From assembly GCF_023476645.1 (NCBI RefSeq), contig NZ_JAMCOJ010000008.1:62001-126000 (forward strand): 64,000 nt of DNA, in the 5' to 3' direction. This DNA comes from Cellulophaga sp. 20_2_10. GTDB lineage: Bacteria; Bacteroidota; Bacteroidia; Flavobacteriales; Flavobacteriaceae. The notes beneath the pieces were generated by a model. It had not been told where the DNA came from and did not search any database. It saw nothing but the letters and a program-made list of their open reading frames with translations. Each line of letters starts with the position of its first letter. The first letter of the stretch is position 1. The position numbers and the translations under genes were made by a program. Of this stretch, positions 16,068 through 26,593 are shown piece after piece.

Positions 16068-16622
16068 CTATTCTGCTATAAGCTGATCTACAATTTCATA
16101 AACCGTATCATTATCCCAACTAGATATTCCTTTTTCGTATATAACTATATTTCCACTCTTGTCTATAATATAGCTAGAAGGCACTTTTTCTGTATTTACG
16201 GCGTGTTTAGCATCAATAATTAAATAAGAAACAGGAAACGTAAATTTTTTTAACGTCATAAACTCATCTACAACCTCTTTTTCTTCATTAGTTATAATGT
16301 AAAAATCAACCTTGCCCTTATAGTCATTATAAAATTTCTGAATAGATTGTAATTCTGCTTCACAATGAACTTTCCAAGAAGCCCAGTTATTAATAAAAAT
16401 AACATTCCCTTTAGATTTTGAAAAATTAAATAAAGTATGATTTTCATCTTTTAAAACCCAATCATAATCTGTTACTTTTTGCTGCTTTTCTTTCGCAATT
16501 ACAGATGGTGATGTTGCCACTATTTTGTTTAAAAATATTTTACCCATATGGCCAAGAGGCGTCCAAAAAAATGCTGCTATTACAAGCATTAATAAAAGGG
16601 TCAAAATTGTTTTCTTCTTCAT
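16068..16622 (-). CDS. TlpA-like paralog with degenerate active site
   Basis: This 184-aa protein has the same layout as its neighbour: an anchor ending WTPLGH, then a thioredoxin-like fold with IDKSGNIVIYEKG. The CxxC position reads WKVHC, so the first active-site Cys is Lys84 and only Cys87 remains; it cannot do dithiol exchange by the normal route. I use the ATG at 16622, which starts the MKKK signal anchor, rather than the in-frame ATG at 16664, which prefixes 14 polar residues. It is the upstream gene of the pair and is probably cotranscribed with the CPPC paralog. A single-Cys chaperone or binding role is possible. Confidence 0.85.
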   Translation of the reverse strand: MKKKTILTLLLMLVIAAFFWTPLGHMGKIFLNKIVATSPSVIAKEKQQKVTDYDWVLKDENHTLFNFSKSKGNVIFINNWASWKVHCEAELQSIQKFYNDYKGKVDFYIITNEEKEVVDEFMTLKKFTFPVSYLIIDAKHAVNTEKVPSSYIIDKSGNIVIYEKGISSWDNDTVYEIVDQLIAE

Positions 16623-16674
16623 TTTTAATATATAATTAGCCCTAAAGTAGGAAGATAAATTCATATAAAAAGAA

Positions 16675-16700
16675 AAACTCCCGAATTACTTCGGGAGTTT
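16675..16700 (-). terminator. hairpin terminator after aconitase
   Basis: An 11-bp perfect stem (16675-16685 with 16690-16700) and a 4-nt loop are followed by T-rich DNA on the minus strand. Confidence 0.85.
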
Positions 16701-16723
16701 AATTTTATTAAAAGAAAATTAGC

Positions 16724-18991
16724 TTATGCCACGTTTTCTTTTTTAATAACATTTAAAGCAGAACCTTCTCTGTACCAATCTATTTGAGGTTGATTGTATG
16801 TGTGGTTAAGCTTAATTACATCTTTACTACCATCTGCATGAACCAACTCTAACGTTAATTGTTTTTCTGGAGCAAAATCTGCTATATCTACAAAGTTAAA
16901 TGTATCATCTTCTTTTACAAGATCGTAATCTGCTTCATTAGCAAACGTTAAACCTAACATACCTTGTTTTTTAAGGTTTGTTTCATGAATACGAGCAAAA
17001 GATTTTACTATTACTGCTGCAACACCTAAATGTCTTGGCTCCATAGCTGCATGTTCACGAGAAGAACCTTCTCCATAGTTATGATCACCAACAACAATAG
17101 ATCTTATACCTGCTGCTTTGTATGCACGTGCAGTATCTGGAACACCAGCAAATTCACCCGTTAATTGATTTTTAACAAAGTTGGTCTTTTTACCAAAAGC
17201 GTTAACAGCACCAATTAAACAGTTGTTAGAAATATTATCTAAATGACCACGGAAACGCAACCAAGGACCAGCCATAGAAATGTGGTCTGTTGTACATTTA
17301 CCAAAAGCTTTAATTAACAATTTAGCTCCCATTAGACTTTCGTCTTTTATTGGAGTAAATGGCTCTAACAATTGTAATCTTTCAGAATCTAAAGCAACCT
17401 TTACCTCTACACCAGAACCGTCTGCATCTGGAGCTAAGTAACCAGCATCTTCAACAGCAAAACCTTGTGGAGGCAATTCTATACCTAATGGCATATCTAA
17501 TTTAACCTCTTCACCATCTTCGTTAATTAACGTATCGTTCATTGGATCAAAATCCAAACGACCAGATATTGCTATTGCAGCAACCATCTCTGGCGAACCA
17601 ACAAATGCATGCGTATTAGGGTTACCATCTGCTCTTTTAGAGAAGTTACGGTTAAACGAGTGTACAATAGTGTTTTTCTCATCTCCTTTTGCATCACTCC
17701 TATCCCATTGTCCTATACAAGGACCACAAGCATTTGTAAATATTGTAGCTCCAAGGTTTTCAAAAATCTCTAAAATACCATCTCTCTCTGCAGTAAAACG
17801 AATAGTTTCAGAACCTGGATTGATACCAAAATCTGATTTTGGTTTAATTTTTTTATCAACAGCTTGTTTAGCTATAGACGCAGCTCTAGTTAAATCCTCG
17901 TAAGATGAGTTGGTACAAGAACCAATTAATCCCCAATCTACTTTTAACGGCCAGTCATTAGCTTTAGCCTTTTCTCCTAGTTCACCTACTGGTGTAGCTA
18001 AATCTGGAGTAAAAGGTCCGTTTAAATGAGGTCTTAACTCATCTAAATTAATTTCTATAACCTCATCAAAATATTGCTCTGGATTAGCATATACCTCTGC
18101 ATCTGCAGTTAAGTGTTCTTTTACTTGGTTAGCAGCATCTGCAACATCACTACGATCTGTAGCACGTAAGTAACGCTCCATAGACTCATCATAACCAAAT
18201 GTAGACGTAGTAGCACCTACTTCTGCACCCATATTACAAATAGTACCTTTACCAGTACAAGAAAGGTTTTTAGCACCTTCTCCAAAATATTCTACAATTG
18301 CTCCTGTACCACCTTTTACAGTTAAGATACCAGCAACTTTTAAAATAACATCCTTAGCAGAAGTCCACCCAGAAATATTACCTGTTAATTTAACTCCTAT
18401 TAGTTTTGGGAATTTAAGTTCCCAAGCCATACCTGCCATAACATCTACAGCATCTGCGCCACCAACACCAATAGCAACCATACCTAAACCACCAGCGTTA
18501 ACTGTATGCGAATCGGTACCAATCATCATTCCACCTGGGAATGCATAATTTTCTAAAACTACTTGGTGAATAATACCAGCTCCCGGTTTCCAGAAACCAA
18601 TACCATATTTATTAGAAACAGACTCTAAAAAGTTAAATACCTCTGCACTTGTAGAGTTCGCTACTTTTAAATCTGTAACAGCACCACTTTTTGCCTGAAT
18701 TAAGTGATCACAGTGAACTGTTGTAGGAACGGCAACTTTAGGCTTACCAGCTTGCATAAACTGTAATAATGCCATTTGTGCTGTTGCATCTTGACACGCA
18801 ATACGATCTGGAGCAAAATCTACATAATCCTTACCTCTTTTAAATTCGGTATTAGGATTACCATCCCATAAGTGAGAATATAATATTTTTTCTGAAAGTG
18901 TAAGTGGCTTTCCTACTATTTCACGAGCTTTATCTACTCGTTCAGCCATACGGGCATAAACCCCCTTTATCATATCAATGTCAAATGCCAT
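16724..18991 (-). CDS. acn: aconitate hydratase
   Basis: This TCA-cycle enzyme isomerises citrate to isocitrate through a [4Fe-4S] cluster. The 755-aa protein resembles the mitochondrial aconitase group. Cluster cysteines are Cys359 (GSCTNSS), Cys422 and Cys425 ([12 protein letters not shown]), one residue off the mammalian positions. [18 protein letters not shown] in the swivel domain binds substrate. I start it at the ATG at 18991 ([10 protein letters not shown]); a TTG 39 nt upstream falls inside a promoter-like box. It is monocistronic, followed by a terminator. Confidence 0.96.
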   Translation of the reverse strand: MAFDIDMIKGVYARMAERVDKAREIVGKPLTLSEKILYSHLWDGNPNTEFKRGKDYVDFAPDRIACQDATAQMALLQFMQAGKPKVAVPTTVHCDHLIQAKSGAVTDLKVANSTSAEVFNFLESVSNKYGIGFWKPGAGIIHQVVLENYAFPGGMMIGTDSHTVNAGGLGMVAIGVGGADAVDVMAGMAWELKFPKLIGVKLTGNISGWTSAKDVILKVAGILTVKGGTGAIVEYFGEGAKNLSCTGKGTICNMGAEVGATTSTFGYDESMERYLRATDRSDVADAANQVKEHLTADAEVYANPEQYFDEVIEINLDELRPHLNGPFTPDLATPVGELGEKAKANDWPLKVDWGLIGSCTNSSYEDLTRAASIAKQAVDKKIKPKSDFGINPGSETIRFTAERDGILEIFENLGATIFTNACGPCIGQWDRSDAKGDEKNTIVHSFNRNFSKRADGNPNTHAFVGSPEMVAAIAISGRLDFDPMNDTLINEDGEEVKLDMPLGIELPPQGFAVEDAGYLAPDADGSGVEVKVALDSERLQLLEPFTPIKDESLMGAKLLIKAFGKCTTDHISMAGPWLRFRGHLDNISNNCLIGAVNAFGKKTNFVKNQLTGEFAGVPDTARAYKAAGIRSIVVGDHNYGEGSSREHAAMEPRHLGVAAVIVKSFARIHETNLKKQGMLGLTFANEADYDLVKEDDTFNFVDIADFAPEKQLTLELVHADGSKDVIKLNHTYNQPQIDWYREGSALNVIKKENVA

Positions 18992-19027
18992 TCCTTTTAG
19001 TTTTGAGTTTAATTTATTGCAATTCCA

Positions 19028-19035
19028 CAAAATTA
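19028..19035 (-). promoter_or_regulatory. -7 box candidate for aconitase
   Basis: The minus strand reads TAATTTTG, a TAnnTTTG match, 36 nt before the ATG at 18991. It coincides with an alternative TTG start, which argues against that start. Confidence 0.45.
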
Positions 19036-19187
19036 ATAAAATCTAAAGGGTAAACGAAAGAATTATGCAACGATTACTATTATTTTGATGAAAAAACAAA
19101 AAAAAGCACCTCTAAAAATGAATGCCTCATTTTTTACTTAAATTTTTATCAAATTGATCACGAAAACGTTTGAAATTTATTTTCGTA

Positions 19188-20141
19188 CTAAAGTAATTTA
19201 CCTATAATTTGCTCTTCAGATATACCTTCTGCTTCTGCTTTGTAGTTTTTTATTATTCTGTGTCTTAATATACCAATAGCTACTGCTTGCACATCTTCTA
19301 TATCTGGTGAAAATTTACCGCGTATAGCTGCATTTGCTTTAGCTGCCAAAATTAAGTTTTGTGAAGCTCTTGGACCTGCTCCCCAATCTATATATTGCTT
19401 TACATAGTCTTGCGCAGTATCTAAATTTGGTCTTGTACTGTTAACCAATTTTACAGCATACTCTACAACATTATCTGGCACAGGTATTCTACGCACTAAA
19501 CGCTGTACTGCTACAATTTCTTCTGCACTAAATAGTGCATTAATAGTTGCTTTATTGTCTGATGTTGTACGTTTTACAACCTCTATTTCTTCTGCTATAG
19601 ACGGGTATTGCAATTCTATTGCAAACATAAACCTATCTAATTGAGCTTCTGGTAATGGGTATGTACCTTCTTGTTCTATTGGGTTTTGCGTAGCCAATAC
19701 AAAATAAGGTAATTCTAATTTATAGTTATGACCAGCTATAGTTACAGATCTCTCTTGCATTGCCTCTAATAAAGCTGCTTGCGTTTTAGGTGGAGTTCTA
19801 TTTATTTCATCAGCTAAAATAATATTAGAAAATATAGGACCTTTTATAAACTTAAAATTTCTATTCTGATCTAATATTTCGCTGCCTAAAATATCACTAG
19901 GCATTAAATCTGGCGTAAACTGTATTCTTTTAAAATCTAAACCTAGCGTTTGTGCAATTGTATTAACCATTAATGTTTTTGCTAATCCTGGAACTCCTAT
20001 TAACAAGGAGTGACCACCTGTGTAGATCGATAATAATATCTGATCTATTACCACATCTTGACCAACAATTACTTTGGCTATTTCTTGCTTTAACGTTTGG
20101 TGTTTGCTTACTAGATTTTTAATAGCAGTTACGTCTGACAT
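19188..20141 (-). CDS. MoxR family AAA+ ATPase
   Basis: The 317-aa protein has the Walker A GVPGLAKT (49-56), Walker B IILADEINRTPP and sensor motifs of MoxR ATPases, which act as chaperones for metal-centre or envelope protein maturation. It is the last gene of a minus-strand group after two periplasmic PPIase-like genes, 9 nt downstream of the second. No von Willebrand (DUF58) partner follows in the window, so its client is not visible. The assignment to family is clear; the substrate is not. Confidence 0.93.
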   Translation of the reverse strand: MSDVTAIKNLVSKHQTLKQEIAKVIVGQDVVIDQILLSIYTGGHSLLIGVPGLAKTLMVNTIAQTLGLDFKRIQFTPDLMPSDILGSEILDQNRNFKFIKGPIFSNIILADEINRTPPKTQAALLEAMQERSVTIAGHNYKLELPYFVLATQNPIEQEGTYPLPEAQLDRFMFAIELQYPSIAEEIEVVKRTTSDNKATINALFSAEEIVAVQRLVRRIPVPDNVVEYAVKLVNSTRPNLDTAQDYVKQYIDWGAGPRASQNLILAAKANAAIRGKFSPDIEDVQAVAIGILRHRIIKNYKAEAEGISEEQIIGKLL

Positions 20142-20150
20142 ATAGTTCTA

Positions 20151-21581
20151 CTATTTTTTAAACCAGTTATTAGAAAACTCACAATCTTCGTTACCCTTGT
20201 TTATACTAACGTATGTATCTTCAATATGCTTTTTCATCCATTTCTGAATAGCATCTATACGTTTTTGAGTTAATGCTAATTCTTGGATTTTTACATAATC
20301 CTGAGCAAAATCTGCCACGTGCTCATCATACCTATTGGTAATCTTCATTATTTTATATTTCTTAGCACCACCACTTTCTTCAACCTCTAAAATAGGCATA
20401 GAAATTTCGTTATCCTTAATGTCTCTTACTTGGTTATACAACTCTGGCTGCATTTTAGTAAGCTCAAATTTAGAACTAAAATCTTGTGGGTTTCTTAATT
20501 GGCCGCCTTCAAACTTTGTTTCTTTCTGATCAGAAAAATTAAGTGCAGCTTCTGCAAACGTAAATTCCCCATCTATAATTTTTTGCCTTACTTCTTCTAA
20601 TTCTTTTCTTGCTTCTTCTAATCTTTCATCAGAAACTTTAGGCGACATAAGAATGTGTCTAACGTCTCTTTCTTGTCCTCTAATCTTTTCAACAAAAATA
20701 ATATGATACCCAAACTGAGTTTCAAAAGGCTCAGAAACTTCACCCTCTTTTAAGCTAAAGGCAACATCTTTAAACTCTTTTACAAAATTGGTTTCTTTAG
20801 TAAGCTTATAAAAACCACCATTAGACCTAGATCCTTCATCTTCAGAAGAAATAATAGCTTTAATTCTAAAGCTAGAACCACCTTCTAAAACATCTTCTCT
20901 AATTTTATTTAACTTGTCTATTACCTTTTGCTTTTCTTCTTCACTAGCTTCTGGTTGCTTTACAATTTGTGCAATCTCTAACTGTGCTCCAAAAACTGGT
21001 CTTTCGTCTTTTGGTATTTCTTTATAAAACTGTCTTACCTCTTCTGGTGTAATTTCTAATTCCGCAATAATGCTTTGTTGCATTTTTTCAGACAGCATTT
21101 TTAGCTTATTAATTTTAAAAAGATCTTCTCTTAAAGATTCTTGAGAATCCTTCTTGTAAAACTTAAGCAATTTATCCATAGACCCTATTTGTGCAACTAA
21201 ACCTTGGATTTGTCTTTCACTAGCCGAGTTTACCTGATCATCAGAAACCAACAAACTATCTTGTACCGCTTGGTGTGCATACAAACGATCTTCCATTAGT
21301 TTGCCTAACAAACCACATCTAGAAACTTCTTCTTCAGAAACACCTTGACTACGTAAATCGATAAGTGTCTTTTCTATATCAGAATCTAATATTACATAAT
21401 CACCAACTACAGCAGAAACACCGTCTAACTTTATTCTTTTAAAATTAGATTTTATAGTGTCTTGTACAACCTGTACAATATCTTCTTGCTCTAATTCTTC
21501 ATCTTGCATAGCATTAACTGTACACGGCACAACTAATAACAATGCTAATAAAAACAATATTGTATTACTCTTGTTTTTCAT
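20151..21581 (-). CDS. SurA-like periplasmic peptidyl-prolyl isomerase
   Basis: The 476-aa protein has a signal peptide (about 1-24), an N-terminal chaperone region and two parvulin-type domains: the first around GGFYKLTKETNFVKEFKDVA with GYHIIFVEKI, the second beginning RDVRHILMSPKVSDE with a shortened end. SurA proteins escort outer-membrane proteins through the periplasm. I start at the ATG at 21581 (MKNKSNTILFLL) because it begins the signal peptide; the in-frame start 33 nt upstream prefixes 11 residues. The 5' end overlaps the upstream PPIase-like gene by 17 nt. Confidence 0.9.
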   Translation of the reverse strand: MKNKSNTILFLLALLLVVPCTVNAMQDEELEQEDIVQVVQDTIKSNFKRIKLDGVSAVVGDYVILDSDIEKTLIDLRSQGVSEEEVSRCGLLGKLMEDRLYAHQAVQDSLLVSDDQVNSASERQIQGLVAQIGSMDKLLKFYKKDSQESLREDLFKINKLKMLSEKMQQSIIAELEITPEEVRQFYKEIPKDERPVFGAQLEIAQIVKQPEASEEEKQKVIDKLNKIREDVLEGGSSFRIKAIISSEDEGSRSNGGFYKLTKETNFVKEFKDVAFSLKEGEVSEPFETQFGYHIIFVEKIRGQERDVRHILMSPKVSDERLEEARKELEEVRQKIIDGEFTFAEAALNFSDQKETKFEGGQLRNPQDFSSKFELTKMQPELYNQVRDIKDNEISMPILEVEESGGAKKYKIMKITNRYDEHVADFAQDYVKIQELALTQKRIDAIQKWMKKHIEDTYVSINKGNEDCEFSNNWFKK

Positions 21582-22458
21582 ATATCTCAAATTCCTTATT
21601 TTTAATAGCTTCATCTATAATATCTACTTCTAATTTTCTTAAATATTCTAATCTTCTACGGTTTAATAAAACACGCTTAATTGTTGGCGTAATGTATTGT
21701 AAAGGAGCAGCTTCGTTTTTATCTAACATATCTACAACCTTGGTCAAATATACCCCTAATGAATCTTGCATTTCAAAAAATTGTGATTTTTTTAAGTACA
21801 ACTGTTCATTTTCACTTGTAAGCGGTGGTATCTCATTTATTAGTCTTGACGCCTCTACCCAAACAGAATCGTTAAAGTTTACTTTTCTAAATTGCACATT
21901 AATAGAATCTAAATACATACGGTCCTTATCAGAAAAACCTTTTAGTTTATCTATTACTGCTTTCTTATTTAAAAACTGAGGAGGAAGTTCTACATAACGT
22001 ACACGTAGTAATTTTTCGCTAAGTTTAAAGTTCTCTTTTTCTTTTTGATAAAAAGCCTCTAGCTCTTCTTTGCTTATAATGGTGTCTTGTTCTTTTTGCA
22101 CCAAAGCTTCTTTATAGGCCCCTGTATACAAATCTGTTTTGTAGTTTGCCACAAGCCTATCAAACTCAGCCAATTGATCTTCAGATAAGTTTACCTTAGA
22201 TTTAGACATTAGTAATTGCTTAGATGCCCAATTATTAATATAACTGGTAACTAATGTTATACTATCTTCCTTTGCTACATTTTTACCTACTAAGTCTTCT
22301 AAGTCTTCTTTATACAGAAAGTTTTCTCCTACTCTAGCTACTACTTCCTTTTCCTTATCACTAACAAAAACACCTTGACAAGAGCTCAGCGTCACTGTCA
22401 TATATAGTATCCCTAACAAGAAAATTAATTTATTTGTATGTTGCATAAATTGGTGCAT
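21565..22458 (-). CDS. lipoprotein with SurA/parvulin-like fold
   Basis: The 297-aa protein has a lipoprotein signal (Cys27 in LSSC), then a helical SurA-N-like region (ARVGENFLYKEDLEDLVGKN) and no convincing full parvulin catalytic domain. Either of two ATGs (22458 or 22446) could start it. It is probably an outer-membrane biogenesis chaperone working with SurA, into whose start it overlaps. Flavobacterial genomes often carry two or three such genes in a row upstream of a moxR. Confidence 0.8.
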   Translation of the reverse strand: MHQFMQHTNKLIFLLGILYMTVTLSSCQGVFVSDKEKEVVARVGENFLYKEDLEDLVGKNVAKEDSITLVTSYINNWASKQLLMSKSKVNLSEDQLAEFDRLVANYKTDLYTGAYKEALVQKEQDTIISKEELEAFYQKEKENFKLSEKLLRVRYVELPPQFLNKKAVIDKLKGFSDKDRMYLDSINVQFRKVNFNDSVWVEASRLINEIPPLTSENEQLYLKKSQFFEMQDSLGVYLTKVVDMLDKNEAAPLQYITPTIKRVLLNRRRLEYLRKLEVDIIDEAIKNKEFEIYEKQE

Positions 22459-22668
22459 CTAGCAAAAATAACAATTTGATGTTGCGATACAAGATATATT
22501 GTAAAATGATTAACACTTTTAGCAACAAAAAGAAGAAAATTTACTGTTAAACACTTAAAAACTCTTTTGTTATACTAGAAAAAGTAATTATTTAGTACCA
22601 ACAGAATTTACCTTAATTGATAAAGAAATGGTAATTTTACTTTTTTAACACCAAATTACGTTAGTTAA

Positions 22669-22908
22669 ATGTCTAAAAAAATAAAATTAATATGGGATTT
22701 TAGAGGTCCTGCTGCAGAAAAGACGGCAGAACATCATGAAATACATTTAAAAGAATTTATAACATCAGAAAATCTAGAACTTAACATCACTGGCTTTACT
22801 GTTTTAACGGATATGCACAGTATTGCCTACTTAGTGGTTAATGAGGCAGAAATGATTACTGTTAGAGATGCTTTAAAACCACATAGAGGAGAAATATACA
22901 ACGCGTAA
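22669..22908 (+). CDS. small unknown protein, 79 aa
   Basis: I do not recognise this protein. It is cytosolic in composition, with no signal peptide, and has the pattern KIKLIWDFRGPAAEKTAEHHEIHLKEF with several His residues. The stop overlaps the following serine-hydrolase ATG by one base (TAATG), so it is the first gene of a coupled pair. Codon usage looks ordinary for the region. Confidence 0.7.
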   Translation: MSKKIKLIWDFRGPAAEKTAEHHEIHLKEFITSENLELNITGFTVLTDMHSIAYLVVNEAEMITVRDALKPHRGEIYNA

Positions 22909-24053
22909 TGAAATATTTTATAGTCACCATACTTACATTAGCGCTACTTTTTTCTTGTAAAGAGAAACCGAAAAGCAAAAAAAATCCGATAGACTATTTT
23001 TTAGCATCTAAAAGCGAAAATGTAAAAAGGGTTTTAGACAGTATATCTGGATACGAAATGCAATTTATATATACCGAAATAAATAAAAAAAACGGAGTAT
23101 ATATAGGTAGAAACTACGAATTTTACACAAACCCTAAAAACTATTTTTATCCTGCAAGCTCTGTTAAACTGCCAATTGCTATTTTAACTTTAGAAAAAAT
23201 ACACGAGAGTGAAGATTATACTAAGGATACCGAGTTTTTTATTGAAGGAGACTCTCTAAAAACAACATTTGCTAAGGAAATTATTAAAATCTTTGCCGTA
23301 AGTGATAATGATGCATACAATAGGTTATTTGAGTTCTTGGGACAGGATTACATCAACAAAAAACTAGAAGAAAAAGGTCTTAAAAATGTTAGAATAGCGC
23401 ATAGATTATCTACTGATGCCGCTGATAATGTAACCACAAAGCCTCTGGTTATTTATGTAAATGATAGCACAACAATAAATACCAAAGCCATAATTAATAG
23501 TCCTATACTACCATTGCAGCTTGATAAAATAAAAAAAGGTGTTGCTTATATTGATGAAGAAGGGATAGTACAAAAAGAGCCTTTTGATTTTAGTATGAAG
23601 AATTACTATAGTATTGGAGATCAACAACTAGTTTTACAACGTATTATGTACCCAGAATCCTTTACCAAAGCTCAGCAGTTTAATGTAGGCTTAGATGATT
23701 TACTGTTTTTAAAAAAAGCAATGGGGAATACTCCTAAAGAAGCTGGTTATAGCAGTGATGCGTATTATGATAGTTATGTAAAATTCTTTATGTACGGCGA
23801 CACAAAAAAACCCATACCAAGCAACATAAAAATATACAATAAAGTTGGTTACGCATATGGCACATTAACAGATTGTGCTTTTATTGAAGACACCGAAAAT
23901 GATATTAGCTTTATGCTCACAGCAACTATTCTGGTAAATAAAAATGGTGTTTTTAATGATGACAACTATGAGTATGAAACTGTAGGAATTCCTTTTTTAG
24001 CAGAATTAGGTCGGGAATTTTACAACTACAACTTGCAACAAAAACAGAACTAA
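22908..24053 (+). CDS. class A beta-lactamase-like serine hydrolase lipoprotein
   Basis: The 381-aa protein has a lipoprotein signal (Cys17, LLFSC). The penicillin-recognising fold is marked by SSVK (Ser84-x-x-Lys87), SDN in AVSDNDAYNRL and KVG in NKVGYAYG. All three beta-lactamase boxes are present but in divergent form, so it may be a hydrolase of another ester or amide rather than an antibiotic-resistance enzyme. It is translationally coupled to the 79-aa gene before it. Confidence 0.85.
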   Translation: MKYFIVTILTLALLFSCKEKPKSKKNPIDYFLASKSENVKRVLDSISGYEMQFIYTEINKKNGVYIGRNYEFYTNPKNYFYPASSVKLPIAILTLEKIHESEDYTKDTEFFIEGDSLKTTFAKEIIKIFAVSDNDAYNRLFEFLGQDYINKKLEEKGLKNVRIAHRLSTDAADNVTTKPLVIYVNDSTTINTKAIINSPILPLQLDKIKKGVAYIDEEGIVQKEPFDFSMKNYYSIGDQQLVLQRIMYPESFTKAQQFNVGLDDLLFLKKAMGNTPKEAGYSSDAYYDSYVKFFMYGDTKKPIPSNIKIYNKVGYAYGTLTDCAFIEDTENDISFMLTATILVNKNGVFNDDNYEYETVGIPFLAELGREFYNYNLQQKQN

Positions 24054-24217
24054 GAACTGCCTCCGATACTATTTAACACTAAAACTTGTTATAGTATACA
24101 AACAATTAATATTGTAAACTGTTATATTTCACGGTTTACGGGGTACAAACCAACCTATAGTTATCGCTACATTGCGTGCTACTATAACAATACGTAATTT
24201 TTTTTAGGAATCAGCTT

Positions 24218-26593
24218 ATGGCAAACAACCAAGAATATCTAAATAACCTAACCAAGCAGTTTGAAATTCTTTTAAATAAGCAAGAGCACTTTGCCAAAGA
24301 GCTTATGGTGCTACACAAAGAAATTGAGCGACTTAAAAAAGAGGGGATTCCTAAACAAATAAGCAGCGAGAAGCCTACGCTCATTGCTACTCCCCAAGCT
24401 AAACCTATTGTAGAACCAATAAAAGCCCCTGTAACGGAAGCTGTAAAGGAGGTTAAAAAAGAACCAATTAATGCTCCACAAGCTACAGCAGCACAACCTA
24501 GACAAGACATACAACCTAGAGAACGTCGCGTTTCTAAACCAAAAGGGAAATCTAATATTGAAAAATTTATTGGAGAAAACCTATTAAATAAAATTGGTAT
24601 ACTTATTCTAATCTTTGGCGTTGCTATTGGTGCAAAATATTCTATTGAAAACAACTTAATTAGCCCATTAACTAGAATAATCCTAGGTTACTTAACCGGT
24701 TTAGGCTTACTTGGTTTTGGTATTAAATTAAAAGAAAAATACGTAAGTTATAGTGCTGTTCTAGTAAGTGGCGCCATAGCAATACTCTATTTTATAACAT
24801 TTGCAGCTTATAGTTTTTATGACATTTTTCCGCAAATACCGGCATTTGCCATAATGGTATTACTAACTGTATTTACTGTTATTACGGCTGTAAATTACAA
24901 TAAACAAGCAATTGCACATATAGGTTTAGTTGGCGCATATGCTGTTCCTTTTTTACTTAGTAGTGGCTCTGGACAAGTTGGTATTTTGTTTTCATATATG
25001 TCTATAATTAACGTAGGTATATTAGTCTTGTCATTTAAAAAAGATTGGAAAGGCTTATTTTATTCTGCATTTGGATTTACGTGGGTCATATACACTTCTT
25101 GGGTTTTAGGTAGTGACACAGATGATTATTTTACAGAAGCAGTTACATTTTTATTTATTTTCTTCTTATTGTTCTACACTACCTTTATTGTAAACAAAAT
25201 TAAAAAGAAAGAAGCTTTTAATACGAGCTCTATCCTTATACTATTAGTAAACTCTTTTTTATTCTTTGGTTTAGGTTTCTTCTTATTAGAATTAAATGAC
25301 GACTACAGAGGATACACAGGCTTATTTACCGTATTTAATGCCGTATTGCATTTTATAGCAGGTACAATTCTTTACAAACAAAAACTAGCAAACAACAACC
25401 TACTTTATTTTGTATTAGGAATGGTATTTGTTTTTATTACCATAGCTGTACCTATACAACTAGATGGTAATTATGTAACATTATTATGGGTCGCTATTGC
25501 CGCATTATTATTCTGGATTGGAACCACCAAAGACGCTTCAATCTTAAAGAAATTATCGTACCCATTATTAGCTTTATCAATACTAAGCCTAATACAAGAT
25601 TGGGATTCCTATGTAATAAGCTACAGCTACTACATAGATAACACAGATAACTTTTTAACTCCAATATTTAACATTAATCTATTAAGCACTATCATATGCA
25701 TAGCTTCGGTATATTTTATATATAGAACAAACCAAAAACACAACACCAATAAAAAAAGCAAATTATCATATGTAGCCCCTATTATACTTATACTACTTGC
25801 TTACGTAGGTTTATTTCTTGAGATAGTTAACTATTTTGAAACTCTCTTAATGGAATCTAAAGTTATTATTAACAAAACAGATATTTATTCTAATCCGGTT
25901 AATTATTCTATATCTGATTTTAAAATAATTTGGCTAGTAATATATACACTATTCTTCTTAGGAATTTTAAGCCTTATCAATATTAAAAAGATAAAAAATA
26001 AAGCTCTTGGTTTTGCTAATATTACACTTAACGCCATTGCTTTACTTATTTCTTTAACCATTGGTTTATTTACGTTAAGCACGCTTAGATATGACCATAT
26101 AAATCCTTCTGAATATTACAATTCTGGTATATTTCATTTAGGTATTAGATATGTATTATATGTTTTTATAGCTGGTATCATTTATAGTATTTACAGTTAC
26201 AACAAACAGAGCTTTATGCTTCCTAAGTTTAAAATTTTATTCTCTATAATACTAAACATTACAGCATTATGGCTTCTTAGTAGTGAGCTCATCAATTGGA
26301 TGGATTTATCAGGTACCGAACAAACTTATGGCTTAGGTCTTTCAATCTTATGGGGACTATACTCTTTCTTCTTAGTTGCTAAAGGCATCTGGAAAAAAAC
26401 AAAGTACATCCGTATTGGTGGTATCATCTTATTTGGAATTACCATTCTTAAGTTGTTCTTCTTAGATTTAGCATCTTTAGACACAATACGCAAAACTCTT
26501 GTTCTAGTTATTTTAGGACTATTAATAATGGGAGTTTCATTTTTATACAACAAGTACAAAAACAAAATTTTTGATGAGACAAAAACTGAGTAA
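24218..26593 (+). CDS. DUF2339 polytopic membrane protein
   Basis: The 791-aa protein has a charged N-terminal coiled coil (about 1-50), a Pro/Ala/Lys-rich linker, and about 20 membrane segments starting near ENLLNKIGILILIFGVAIG. This is the layout of DUF2339 proteins. The function is unknown; DUF2339 and DUF3999 genes are often adjacent, as here. Its 3' end overlaps the DUF3999-like gene. Confidence 0.82.
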   Translation: MANNQEYLNNLTKQFEILLNKQEHFAKELMVLHKEIERLKKEGIPKQISSEKPTLIATPQAKPIVEPIKAPVTEAVKEVKKEPINAPQATAAQPRQDIQPRERRVSKPKGKSNIEKFIGENLLNKIGILILIFGVAIGAKYSIENNLISPLTRIILGYLTGLGLLGFGIKLKEKYVSYSAVLVSGAIAILYFITFAAYSFYDIFPQIPAFAIMVLLTVFTVITAVNYNKQAIAHIGLVGAYAVPFLLSSGSGQVGILFSYMSIINVGILVLSFKKDWKGLFYSAFGFTWVIYTSWVLGSDTDDYFTEAVTFLFIFFLLFYTTFIVNKIKKKEAFNTSSILILLVNSFLFFGLGFFLLELNDDYRGYTGLFTVFNAVLHFIAGTILYKQKLANNNLLYFVLGMVFVFITIAVPIQLDGNYVTLLWVAIAALLFWIGTTKDASILKKLSYPLLALSILSLIQDWDSYVISYSYYIDNTDNFLTPIFNINLLSTIICIASVYFIYRTNQKHNTNKKSKLSYVAPIILILLAYVGLFLEIVNYFETLLMESKVIINKTDIYSNPVNYSISDFKIIWLVIYTLFFLGILSLINIKKIKNKALGFANITLNAIALLISLTIGLFTLSTLRYDHINPSEYYNSGIFHLGIRYVLYVFIAGIIYSIYSYNKQSFMLPKFKILFSIILNITALWLLSSELINWMDLSGTEQTYGLGLSILWGLYSFFLVAKGIWKKTKYIRIGGIILFGITILKLFFLDLASLDTIRKTLVLVILGLLIMGVSFLYNKYKNKIFDETKTE

